Assembly (NCBI GenBank): GCA_963530295.1 | Contig: CAUSCF010000010.1 | Coordinates: 4,632 to 68,631 of the forward strand | Source of the DNA: JABCPE02 sp963530295 | GTDB taxonomy: Bacteria > Bacteroidota > Bacteroidia > Flavobacteriales > Weeksellaceae | Direction of reading: 5' to 3' | Length of the DNA: 64,000 bases | Shown here: piece by piece, positions 42,950 through 51,587 of the stretch | Layout of the letters: every line of letters begins with the position of its first letter | Position numbering within the stretch: position 1 is the stretch's first letter | The notes under the pieces: model-generated | Seen by the model: only the letters and a program-made list of their open reading frames with translations | The model's database searches: none | What the model was told of the DNA's origin: nothing | Made by a program: the position numbers and the translations under genes

Positions 42950-44230
42950 ATGTCTGACTTACAAAACATAAAAAACCGCTTCGGTATTATCGGAAATTAT
43001 CCTGCACTAAACAGGGCGCTGGAAAAAGCGATACAGGTGGCTCCTACCGATATTTCGGTTTTGGTCATCGGAGAAAGTGGTACAGGGAAAGAGTTTATCC
43101 CGAAAATCATCCACTCCGAATCCAAGCGCAAGCACCAGCCCTACATCGTGGTAAACTGCGGTGCTATCCCAGAGGGAACGATAGATTCCGAGCTTTTTGG
43201 ACATGAGAAGGGTGCTTTTACGGGAGCAACCAGCACGAGAAAAGGTTATTTCGAGGTAGCAGACGGCGGTACTATCTTTTTGGATGAGGTGGGCGAACTT
43301 CCTTTGCAGACGCAGGTTCGTTTGCTTCGTGTTTTAGAAAGTGGAGAATTTATGAAAGTTGGTTCATCCCAAATCCAAAAAACCAATGTAAGAATAGTAG
43401 CGGCAACGAATGTAAATATGATGAATGCCATTCAGGAAGGGAAATTCCGTGAGGATTTGTATTACAGACTAAATACCGTTCAGGTGGATATGCCGCCACT
43501 CCGCGAGAGAAAAGGCGATATTCATCTATTGTTTAGAAAATTTGCCATAGACTTTGCCGAAAAATACAGAATGCCGGAACTAATCCTCACAGAAGATGCA
43601 GTGCGATATTTGGAAGGCTATTCGTTCCCTGGGAATGTCCGCCAGCTGAGAAATTTGGTGGAGCAGATGACCGTGGTGGAGCAGAGCAGAACCATTAGTG
43701 CGGAAAGAATTGCAGAATATATCCCTGCAGACAATAGACTTCCTGTGGTTTCTAATCATTCTAAAACGAATAATAATTCTGATTTCAGCTCGGAAAGGGA
43801 AATCATGTATAAAATTCTCTTTGATATGAGAAATGATATCAATGATTTGAAATCTTTGACTTCAGAACTCATCAAAAACCGAGGAACAGGAGAATTCTCT
43901 ATGCACGAACAGAATCTAATCAATAGAATTTACACGCCTGATGTATCATCGGCAAACCCTAGTTCGCTCCTTTATTTCGAAACACCGCCGGCAGAAATAC
44001 AAAATCCGACCATCATCACAAGGTCTGATATGGAAAATTATAACAATATAGAGGACATAGAATTAGAAGAAGCTCAGCCAGAATCTTTATCTTTGCAGAA
44101 TAATGAACGAGACCTCATCATAAAAGCTTTGGAAAAACATAACGGAAGAAGAAACAAGGCGGCAGATGAACTCGGCATTTCGCAGAGAACGCTTTATAGA
44201 AAGATAAAACAATATAATTTGGAAGACTGA
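42950..44230 (+). CDS. Sigma-54-dependent transcriptional activator without receiver domain
   Basis: 426 residues. AAA+ domain from about 15: Walker A GESGTGKE, the sigma-54 contact motif GAFTGA, Walker B GGTIFLDEVGEL, and the R-finger region. A long polar linker (about 265-385) leads to a Fis-type HTH (ERDLIIKALEKHNGRRNKAADELGISQRTLYRKIKQY). There is no response-regulator receiver, so control must come through another input. It overlaps lptE by one base (TGATG). Confidence 0.93.
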   Translation: MSDLQNIKNRFGIIGNYPALNRALEKAIQVAPTDISVLVIGESGTGKEFIPKIIHSESKRKHQPYIVVNCGAIPEGTIDSELFGHEKGAFTGATSTRKGYFEVADGGTIFLDEVGELPLQTQVRLLRVLESGEFMKVGSSQIQKTNVRIVAATNVNMMNAIQEGKFREDLYYRLNTVQVDMPPLRERKGDIHLLFRKFAIDFAEKYRMPELILTEDAVRYLEGYSFPGNVRQLRNLVEQMTVVEQSRTISAERIAEYIPADNRLPVVSNHSKTNNNSDFSSEREIMYKILFDMRNDINDLKSLTSELIKNRGTGEFSMHEQNLINRIYTPDVSSANPSSLLYFETPPAEIQNPTIITRSDMENYNNIEDIELEEAQPESLSLQNNERDLIIKALEKHNGRRNKAADELGISQRTLYRKIKQYNLED

Positions 44231-44760
44231 TGGGAAATTTTTTAACCAAAATAAAACTAAAAATCGTCCTGATGACAGCTGCCGTGGGGATAGCCCTTTC
44301 CTCGTGCTACAGCTTCACGGGGTCTTCGCTCAGTCCTGAGACGAAAACGATTTTAATCAAAAATTTTCCGAACAATGCCGCTTTGGTAAATTCTGATTTG
44401 AGCCAAGATTTCACGATGGCATTACAAAATATGTTTTTGCAGAGAACCTCCCTCAAAGGAACTTCTGAAAACCCTGATATCCTGATAGAAGGCTATATCT
44501 CGGATTACAGCATCACGCCGACATCTATTTCTTCTAGCACGATAGGGACAACGGAGGCTGCACAAAACAAACTTACGATTACTGTACATGTAAATTATGA
44601 AAATAAAATAGAGCCTGAGAAAAACTTTAACAAAACTTTTTCTGGAGAGGCTACATTTAGTAGTGATTTGGATATCAATGCTATAGAAAGCAGCCAAGTA
44701 CGAATAGTGAATGAAAGAATTATTAACCAGATTTTTAATGAAATTGTAGCAAATTGGTAA
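44230..44760 (+). CDS. LptE-like LPS assembly lipoprotein
   Basis: 176 residues. Signal with lipobox LSSC (about Cys26) followed by YSFTGSSLSPETKTILIKNFPN, the Bacteroidetes LptE pattern; the rest is a small alpha/beta fold ending in helices with INQIFNEIVANW. LptE plugs the LptD barrel for LPS insertion in the outer membrane. One-base overlaps with the genes on both sides indicate tight coupling. Confidence 0.85.
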   Translation: MGNFLTKIKLKIVLMTAAVGIALSSCYSFTGSSLSPETKTILIKNFPNNAALVNSDLSQDFTMALQNMFLQRTSLKGTSENPDILIEGYISDYSITPTSISSSTIGTTEAAQNKLTITVHVNYENKIEPEKNFNKTFSGEATFSSDLDINAIESSQVRIVNERIINQIFNEIVANW

Positions 44761-46679
44761 TGGAAACAAGAATAATAGACCTTATAAAAAACCCTGAAAC
44801 TCTTAGGGTAGAGGATTTAAGCTTATTAGAAACAGAAATAGAAAAATTCCCTTATATGCAGAGTTTGAGGGCTATTTATCTTTTGGGTGTTCATCGTTTT
44901 TATAATGAACATTTCCCAAAAGAATTAGCAAAAACAGCTGCCTATACGACAGACAAGAGAATTTTGTACAATTTGATTAACAAAACCAATGAAAACAGGG
45001 CTGCTGCCTTGGCAGAAAGTCCGATTCCTTTCAAAACAGAATTTACTACAAAAACACCTGAAATTCAAGAATTTAAAATAAAAGAAACTCCTCTTCACAC
45101 TGAAGAGGAAGTTGTGGAAAATACTGATTTAGTTGTTGAAACACAATCTGTGGAAATCAGTGAACCAGTATCTTTTGTAGAAGAAAATACAAACGAAGAA
45201 CAACAAACAACAAATAACGAAACTCCTTCTATCCCTGAAGTTTCGCCTGTAGAAGAGCCTCAGTATAACGCTCCTTCTCCAGAAATAAATGAGTATGAAC
45301 AAAAAAAACTTGCCATCGATGAATACATCGCTGCTGAAATGGCAAAACTAAAATCTGGAACAGCAACGGAAGAGCCTTCTATCGTTGAAAAAGAAGAAGA
45401 TGTAGAGCCTATTAAAGTCGTTGAAACAATCAGCGAAACGGAAAAAGAAGAAATTACAGTTGAGGAAGTTAAAGCCGAGGAAATCTCTCCAATAGAAACA
45501 GTAGAGGAAGAAGAGGTTGAGGTTGAAACTGAAGCTGTAGAAGAATTGGCTAGTCCAGAAACATTTAACCTGAAAAAGCCTAAAGAAACGACAATTGATT
45601 TCTATAACAGAAAACAAACTGGATATGCAAAAGAAACTTCTGCTCCAAAAGAAGATTACTACTCTTCAGCAAAACCAGTTGAGAAAAATTTAACCAAAGA
45701 AACAAATGTTGATTTTTATGCTCAAAAACAAGCAGAGCCAGTAGAGGAAGCTCCTGCGCAAAAAGAAGATTATTATTCTGTAAAACCTGTTTCTCAAAGT
45801 TCAACTGAAGATGAAACAAAAGAAACAACGATTGATTTTTATGCTCAAAAGCAAACTAAATCCGTAGAGGAAACTCCTGTACAAAAAGAAGATATTTACT
45901 CTTCAGAAAAAACAGCTGAAAACGAAGAAAGAGAAACAACGATTGATTTTTACGCTAGAAAACAAACTAGTTTCATAGAAGAAGCTCCTGCGCAAAAAGA
46001 AAATAATTACTCTTCAGAAAGTTCAACTGAAAACGAAGCAAGAGGAACAAAAATTGATTTTTATGCTTCTAAAATAGCGGTTTCTGATGCACAAGAAGAG
46101 CAAAAATCAGCTTATTCTCCTGTGGATATTTATCAAAAAACAATTGATACAGAAAACACTGAAAAGGATGAGCCAGTGGAAGTTTATAAAAACCCTGTAG
46201 ATTTCTATTCTTCTCAGAATAAACCTGTTCAAGAAGAGGAAAATGTTTCTGCAACGGAAGATGTAGCAGACAGCGAAAAACCAGAAATAGAACCAGTAAA
46301 AGTTACAGAGGTAGTGAAACCAGCTTCTAATAGCAATGTAACTTCGTTTATCAGTACTTGGAAAAGTTGGCTAAAAATAGACCGTTCAGAAATCGTTACT
46401 CCTTCTGAACAAGACAAAAAAGCTGCAATCATTGACAAGTTCATAGAAAATAATCCAAAAATCTCTCCAATAAAAGAGGATGTTGATTTTATTGTGAAAG
46501 AAAAGAGCAATGATATTTCCCACCTGATGACAGAAACCCTCGCTCAGCTTTATGTAGAACAAAAACTCTACACCAAAGCCATCCAAGCGTATAAAATTCT
46601 TCAAGAAAAACATCCTGAAAGAACGGAAGAATTCGAAGAAAGAATAGAGGAAATCAAAAAATCAAGAAACATCAAGTAA
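44760..46679 (+). CDS. Acidic repeat protein with carboxy-terminal TPR
   Basis: 639 residues from the ATG at 44760, which overlaps the lptE stop by one base. The amino-terminal 75 residues form a conserved helical domain (LSLLETEIEKFPYMQSLRAIYLLGVHR). The middle is Glu-rich and contains about five copies of a 38-40-residue repeat built as ETTIDFYxRKQT...EEAPxQKEDYYSS (45580-46070). A TPR-like pair ends it (LAQLYVEQKLYTKAIQAYKIL). Possibly an assembly or secretion adaptor; no function is known to me. The repeats could vary in number between strains. Confidence 0.8.
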   Translation: METRIIDLIKNPETLRVEDLSLLETEIEKFPYMQSLRAIYLLGVHRFYNEHFPKELAKTAAYTTDKRILYNLINKTNENRAAALAESPIPFKTEFTTKTPEIQEFKIKETPLHTEEEVVENTDLVVETQSVEISEPVSFVEENTNEEQQTTNNETPSIPEVSPVEEPQYNAPSPEINEYEQKKLAIDEYIAAEMAKLKSGTATEEPSIVEKEEDVEPIKVVETISETEKEEITVEEVKAEEISPIETVEEEEVEVETEAVEELASPETFNLKKPKETTIDFYNRKQTGYAKETSAPKEDYYSSAKPVEKNLTKETNVDFYAQKQAEPVEEAPAQKEDYYSVKPVSQSSTEDETKETTIDFYAQKQTKSVEETPVQKEDIYSSEKTAENEERETTIDFYARKQTSFIEEAPAQKENNYSSESSTENEARGTKIDFYASKIAVSDAQEEQKSAYSPVDIYQKTIDTENTEKDEPVEVYKNPVDFYSSQNKPVQEEENVSATEDVADSEKPEIEPVKVTEVVKPASNSNVTSFISTWKSWLKIDRSEIVTPSEQDKKAAIIDKFIENNPKISPIKEDVDFIVKEKSNDISHLMTETLAQLYVEQKLYTKAIQAYKILQEKHPERTEEFEERIEEIKKSRNIK

Positions 46680-46681
46680 AT

Positions 46682-46716
46682 AAAAAAGCCTTCAAAATTT
46701 TGAAGGCTTTTCTTTT
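46682..46716. terminator. Terminator between the repeat protein gene and gdhA
   Basis: AAAAGCCTTCAAAA/TTTTGAAGGCTTTT between convergent genes. Confidence 0.8.
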
Positions 46717-46731
46717 TTATTGAAAGAGAGA

Positions 46732-48090
46732 TTAAACTACTCCTTGCGCAAGCATAGCATCAGCAACTTTTACGAAACCTGCGATGTTCGCTCCTTTTAC
46801 ATAGTTTACATATCCATCTTCTTCTTTTCCGTATTTTCTACATACTTCATGGATTCCTCTCATGATAGTTTGTAATTTTTCATCTACTTCTTCTGCAGAC
46901 CAGCTCAAACGGATAGAGTTCTGTGTCATCTCTAAACCAGATGTCGCTACTCCACCAGCGTTAGATGCTTTCCCTGGAGAGAATAATAATTTATTTTCCA
47001 AGAACAGCTCCATTGCTTCTAATGTACAAGGCATGTTCGCAGCCTCAGTTACGCACTTACATCCATTCGCTACTAAGTTTTTAGCATCATCAATATTAAG
47101 TTCGTTCTGAGTAGCAGCAGGGATCGCTACATCACATTTTACTTCCCAAGGGCGTTTTCCAGCGAAGAATTTAGCATTTGGATATTTTTTAACATAATCC
47201 TCAGCTCTGTTGTTTCCGCTAGCTCTTAGTTCTAGTAAGAAGTCGATTTTATCTCCGCTTACTCCTTCTTCATCATATACATATCCATCAGGACCAGAGA
47301 TAGTTACTACTTTACCTCCTAAATCATTTACTTTTTTAACAACTCCCCAAGCCACATTTCCGAAACCTGATACAGTCACGATTTTACCTTTGATGCTTTC
47401 TCCTTTAGTTTTAAGCATTTCTTCAGCAAAATATACAACTCCGAAACCAGTAGCTTCTGGTCTGATCAATGAACCACCGAAAGAAAGACCTTTTCCTGTC
47501 AATACTCCTGTAAATTCATTTCTCAATCTTTTATATTGTCCGAACATGTAGCCTACTTCTCTTGCTCCTACACCGATATCACCAGCAGGTACATCCGTAT
47601 CAGGACCGATATGTTTAGCCAATTCCGTTGCGAAAGACTGGCAGAATCTCATGATTTCGTTGTCTGATTTTCCACTTGGGTCAAAGTCAGAACCACCTTT
47701 ACCACCACCCATTGGAAGTGTAGTCAAGGAATTTTTGAAAGTCTGCTCAAACGCCAAGAATTTAAGGATGCTCAAATTCACAGAAGGGTGAAAACGAATT
47801 CCTCCTTTGTATGGCCCGATAGCAGAGTTCATCTGTACTCTGTAGCCTCTGTTTACTTGGATTTGTCCATTGTCATCTACCCAAGGAACTCTGAAAATAA
47901 TCGTTCTCTCTGGCTCAGCCATTCTTTCCAAAAGCATTTTGCCTTGGTACTGTTTTTTAGTCGCAATGAAAGGAATTACCGTTGCAGCAACTTCCTTTAC
48001 TGCCTGAATAAACTCAGTTTCATTTGGGTTTCTTGCTTCAACCCCAGCAACAAATTTTTGAATTTCTTGCTCTACATTGTACTGTTCCAT
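46732..48090 (-). CDS. gdhA: Glutamate dehydrogenase, hexameric NADP type
   Basis: 452 residues. Substrate site PMGGGKGGSDFDP with the catalytic Lys, Rossmann domain VSGFGNVAWG, GAREVGYMFGQYKRL. Length and the amino-terminal pattern match the NADP(H)-dependent biosynthetic enzyme (GdhA), which fixes ammonium to 2-oxoglutarate. Transcribed alone. Confidence 0.96.
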   Translation of the reverse strand: MEQYNVEQEIQKFVAGVEARNPNETEFIQAVKEVAATVIPFIATKKQYQGKMLLERMAEPERTIIFRVPWVDDNGQIQVNRGYRVQMNSAIGPYKGGIRFHPSVNLSILKFLAFEQTFKNSLTTLPMGGGKGGSDFDPSGKSDNEIMRFCQSFATELAKHIGPDTDVPAGDIGVGAREVGYMFGQYKRLRNEFTGVLTGKGLSFGGSLIRPEATGFGVVYFAEEMLKTKGESIKGKIVTVSGFGNVAWGVVKKVNDLGGKVVTISGPDGYVYDEEGVSGDKIDFLLELRASGNNRAEDYVKKYPNAKFFAGKRPWEVKCDVAIPAATQNELNIDDAKNLVANGCKCVTEAANMPCTLEAMELFLENKLLFSPGKASNAGGVATSGLEMTQNSIRLSWSAEEVDEKLQTIMRGIHEVCRKYGKEEDGYVNYVKGANIAGFVKVADAMLAQGVV

Positions 48091-48173
48091 AATAATATGA
48101 TGTAAAATAATTTATATATTGAGCAAATTTAAGGCTTTTTTTGCCTTAAACCTAATAATATTCACCTAAAAAA

Positions 48174-48407
48174 TCATTCTATATTTACCACACTTTCTAT
48201 GCTTGGGACATGCTGTTTTACAGTGGTTTCCACGCCTAATTTTATAGTAGAATTACTGATATGGCAGCCAGAACAATTTCCTAAAAGTCTGACATACACC
48301 TTATTGTCTTTTATTTCTACCAATTCTATATCACCGCCATCATTATTCAAAAATGGTCGGATACTTTCCAATGCTTTTTTTACTTTCGCTTCTATGCTTT
48401 CTTCCAT
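48174..48407 (-). CDS. NifU carboxy-terminal-like Fe-S scaffold
   Basis: 77 residues, a stand-alone NifU-C domain: IRPFLNNDGGDIELVEI and the cluster-binding CxxC in GNCSGCHIS. It should carry a 4Fe-4S cluster between two protomers. Eleven bases downstream of the Mrp-type ATPase gene, a common pairing for Fe-S cluster delivery. Confidence 0.92.
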   Translation of the reverse strand: MEESIEAKVKKALESIRPFLNNDGGDIELVEIKDNKVYVRLLGNCSGCHISNSTIKLGVETTVKQHVPSIESVVNIE

Positions 48408-48418
48408 GAGAATTTCAC

Positions 48419-49516
48419 TTATTTTTTAGTTGAACAACCTGCCATTGTGGTAATTTTAACAGCCTCTGTCGGAGGGAGATTTTTATTTCTTTCTATGAGG
48501 CTTTCTATCATATTTCTCGTGATTTCTGTGTAGATTTCGGATATTTTAGTCCCATCATTCAGAGCTGCTGGTTTTCCTGTATCTCCTGCTTCTCTTATTC
48601 CTTGTATTAAAGGAATTTCGCCCAAAACAGGAATTCCTAAATCTTTTGCTAAATTTTGGGCTCCTTCTTTCCCAAAGATATAATATTTATTATCTGGAAG
48701 TTCTTCTGGGATAAAATACGCCATATTCTCCACAAGCCCTAAAACAGGGATATTGATGCTTTCCATCTGGAACATTGCAATTCCTCTTCTTACATCTGCC
48801 AGAGCCACATGCTGAGGCGTGCTTATAATAACCGCTCCCGTAATGGGAAGTTCCTGAACCACCGAAAGATGTATGTCTCCCGTGCCAGGAGGAAGGTCTA
48901 TCAATAGAAAATCCAGCTCTCCCCAGTCCGTATCACGAATCATCTGATGAAGGGCTTTCCCTGCCATTGGCCCTCTCCAAACTACGGCTTTATTTGCCCC
49001 TGAAAAATATCCAATAGACAGCATTTTTATTCCATACTGCTCTATGGGTTTCATAAGGTGTTTTCCTTCGATTTGGATGGAACTTGGCTTATCGCCTTCG
49101 GTATCGAACATGGTAGGAATAGAGGGCCCATATATATCCGCATCCAACAGCCCTACTTTGAAGCCCATTTTTGATAAAGTCACTGCTAAATTAGCTGTTA
49201 CAGTAGATTTGCCTACGCCTCCTTTTCCAGATGCTATGACAATGATGTTTTTTACACCTTGTATTTCTTTCCCTCGGATACTTGGCTTTGGTTTGATTTC
49301 TGGAGAAGAAATTTTGAGCTTTAATATATATTGGTCATTAAATTCCTTAGAAAACGCCTCTTTTATGGCTGTTTCTAGTTTTTTCTTCTCGTGCATAGCT
49401 GGAGAATGGGCTATCACATCTATATAGACATCATTTTCAATGATTTGTAGATTGGTCACCAATTCCCCTATTCCTATTTTTTTAAAAAATTCTTCTACTT
49501 TTTTTCTCTCCAACAT
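48419..49516 (-). CDS. Mrp/ApbC-type Fe-S carrier ATPase
   Basis: 365 residues. MIP18/DUF59 domain at about 1-80, then the ParA-like ATPase with deviant Walker A SGKGGVGKST (about 99), DADIYGPSIP, and LLIDLPPGTGD. The CxxC seen after VENM in Salmonella ApbC is replaced here by VENMAYFIPEELPDNKYY, so cluster binding may rest with the adjacent NifU-like protein or other Cys (GCSTKK near the end). Confidence 0.92.
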   Translation of the reverse strand: MLERKKVEEFFKKIGIGELVTNLQIIENDVYIDVIAHSPAMHEKKKLETAIKEAFSKEFNDQYILKLKISSPEIKPKPSIRGKEIQGVKNIIVIASGKGGVGKSTVTANLAVTLSKMGFKVGLLDADIYGPSIPTMFDTEGDKPSSIQIEGKHLMKPIEQYGIKMLSIGYFSGANKAVVWRGPMAGKALHQMIRDTDWGELDFLLIDLPPGTGDIHLSVVQELPITGAVIISTPQHVALADVRRGIAMFQMESINIPVLGLVENMAYFIPEELPDNKYYIFGKEGAQNLAKDLGIPVLGEIPLIQGIREAGDTGKPAALNDGTKISEIYTEITRNMIESLIERNKNLPPTEAVKITTMAGCSTKK

Positions 49517-49591
49517 GATTAAAAATATACTATGACAAATTTAATTATTTTTTTGAATAAAGCATTCTATAAATCATTTCTAATCCTAAAT

Positions 49592-49626
49592 AAAAAAAGA
49601 GATTTCCCAAAAGTGAAACCTCTCCT
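49592..49626 (-). terminator. Terminator after the NlpC/P60 gene
   Basis: Minus-strand stem GAGAGGTTTC/GAAATCTC followed by TTTTTTT. Confidence 0.65.
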
Positions 49627-49659
49627 ATTATTATAAATTAAAATATAGTCTTTAGAAAT

Positions 49660-50334
49660 CTACAATGAAGCCATTTCTTGGATCTTTTCATTGGTCAATA
49701 TTCTTTTTGCAAATCTGAATCTCAAGCCCCAGTATTTTTCATTTAGGGAAGATATTGTAACTCCTTTAGATGTGGATGCATGGATAAATTTGATTTCTCC
49801 TTCTGGTGTAATTTCTTGAACAATACCCACATGTGAAATTCTGCTCCCTCTAGTTTGGAAAAATAGTAGATCTCCTTTTTCTAGTTGTTCTATTTCTACT
49901 CTTTCTCCTTCTTGAGCCTGAGCCGAAGAGATTCTAGGAAGATTTATCCCTGTGACAGAGCCATAAACCGAAAGAACAAATGCAGAGCAGTCTATCCCAC
50001 TTCTAGTCATCCCGCCAAATCTATATGGTGTCCCAATGTAAGTATTTGCTTCGCTAAGAATACCATCTATAGTAGAAGACTTTTTCTTTGCCATTTTTCT
50101 TGCAGAAACAGTTTTTTCTTCAGTTTTTTCAATGGCTTTATTTGATTCTAGTTCTTTTTTATACTCTTGAGTCAAAGATGTAAAATGAGACTTTTCTTCT
50201 GCTAAAGTTTCTGGTTTATATACAGATGGAGTAGCCACTACATAGTTGGACACACAAGATTGAAGAGAAAACAACAATCCTGCCATAAGACTATAAAATA
50301 AAACACTTTTTTTCATCAATTGGGATATCTTCAT
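49660..50334 (-). CDS. NlpC/P60 peptidoglycan hydrolase lipoprotein
   Basis: 224 residues. Lipobox LQSC (about Cys27), a coiled linker, then the C40 peptidase domain from about 92: GTPYRFGGMTRSGIDCSAF with the nucleophile Cys, SHVGIV with His, and FIHAST with the third catalytic residue. It should cut peptide cross-links or stems in peptidoglycan. Start could be at 50334 or at the second Met (MKKSVLFYS), which lies nearer the signal core. Confidence 0.92.
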   Translation of the reverse strand: MKISQLMKKSVLFYSLMAGLLFSLQSCVSNYVVATPSVYKPETLAEEKSHFTSLTQEYKKELESNKAIEKTEEKTVSARKMAKKKSSTIDGILSEANTYIGTPYRFGGMTRSGIDCSAFVLSVYGSVTGINLPRISSAQAQEGERVEIEQLEKGDLLFFQTRGSRISHVGIVQEITPEGEIKFIHASTSKGVTISSLNEKYWGLRFRFAKRILTNEKIQEMASL

Positions 50335-50559
50335 AGGGGTAAACTTTTTGAGTTACTTCTATTTTGAACGGGGCAAAGTTAGAAAAACTCGACAAAAATA
50401 AAAATGATTTTTGTCAGTTAGTCCGTTTTTTAACAAAACTTTAAAACTTAAATTTAGTATTTTCAGGGAATTTAAGGCTTTTTAGGTATCAATATTTTTT
50501 TTAAACATCTTATTAACATTTTATTAACAAAAGCCTATTTCTATAATTTTGATTTTTCT

Positions 50560-50567
50560 TATCTTTG
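50560..50567 (+). promoter_or_regulatory. -7 box for the MlaD gene
   Basis: TATCTTTG, 29 bases before the ATG at 50597; it excludes an upstream in-frame start at 50549. Confidence 0.45.
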
Positions 50568-50596
50568 CAGCTTCAAAATATACATCATATATAATA

Positions 50597-51529
50597 ATGA
50601 ATTTATCAAAAGAAGTAAAAGCGGGACTTATTGCAATTTTTGCGATTGTAAGTTTCATGTTATTTTTTCAGTTTTTGAAAGGGAAAAATGTATTTTCTAC
50701 GGATAATTTTTTCTTTGTAAAATATGACAATGTAGATGGATTAGAACCATCTAATGCGGTAACTATCAACGGATTGAAAGTAGGCTTAGTAGACCAGATT
50801 ATTCCTATAACATCTAAAGATGGCAAAATAAGTTTTGTAGTAAAAATTTCTGTAGATGATGAGTATTCTTTCTCTAAAAATTCAGCAGTGGAAATTTTTG
50901 AGCCAAGTTTAATGGGTGGTAAGCAACTGAAAATCAATTTGGTTTATGATAATAAAATTGCGAAAGACGGCGATACATTGGGAGGAAAATTCCAACTTTC
51001 TGCCATCAATGCAATGGCATCCGAAATGGGACCAAAAGTTTCCAGCGTTCTTACAAAAGTAGATTCTACACTGGCTAGCACAAATAAAATCCTAGATGAG
51101 CAAAATAGAAGAGAAATAAAAATGCTTCTCTCTAATCTAAACGCCACTGTATCAGCTTTTAAAACTACAGCTGACCAAACCAACAGACTTTTGTCTTCTA
51201 ATGAACATAAAATAAGCTCTCTACTCGATAACGCAAACCAAACGATGGTTTCTACGAAAAACACAGTAGATAAATTTGGGAAAGTGGCAGATGAAATAGA
51301 TGCTAAAAAACTGAACCAATCCATAGAAGAACTCAGCAAAACAGCCAATCAGCTAAACCAAGTAATCGCAGGAATAAACCGAGGAGAAGGCTCTCTAGGA
51401 AAACTAATGAAAGACGAAGAACTTTACAATAATCTAACTAAAACTTCTAACTCACTAAATGAGCTTATAAGCGATTTAAAACAAAATCCTAAGAAATACA
51501 TCAACATTTCTGTATTTGGGAAGAAATAA
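50597..51529 (+). CDS. MlaD/MCE family lipid-transport protein
   Basis: 310 residues from the ATG at 50597. One amino-terminal membrane helix (VKAGLIAIFAIVSFMLFFQFL), an MCE domain (about 38-115; VKYDNVDGLEPSNAVTINGLKVGLV) and a long helical tail with amphipathic repeats (about 140-300). MCE proteins form rings or tubes that carry phospholipids between membranes with an Mla-type ABC transporter. The ATPase and permease genes are not next to it. Confidence 0.9.
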   Translation: MNLSKEVKAGLIAIFAIVSFMLFFQFLKGKNVFSTDNFFFVKYDNVDGLEPSNAVTINGLKVGLVDQIIPITSKDGKISFVVKISVDDEYSFSKNSAVEIFEPSLMGGKQLKINLVYDNKIAKDGDTLGGKFQLSAINAMASEMGPKVSSVLTKVDSTLASTNKILDEQNRREIKMLLSNLNATVSAFKTTADQTNRLLSSNEHKISSLLDNANQTMVSTKNTVDKFGKVADEIDAKKLNQSIEELSKTANQLNQVIAGINRGEGSLGKLMKDEELYNNLTKTSNSLNELISDLKQNPKKYINISVFGKK

Positions 51530-51548
51530 ATACAATTTTATTTGATAA

Positions 51549-51581
51549 TAACAAAGCCCTCTTTCAAGGAGGGCTTTGTTA
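51549..51581. terminator. Terminator between mlaD and the T9SS gene
   Basis: AACAAAGCCCTC-TTTCAA-GGAGGGCTTTGTT between convergent genes. Confidence 0.8.
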
Positions 51582-51587
51582 TCTACA

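Noticed and set aside
45580..46070. Regular repeats considered as a CRISPR array
   Set aside because: The repeats are long, imperfect, in frame and part of one reading frame; no cas genes are present.
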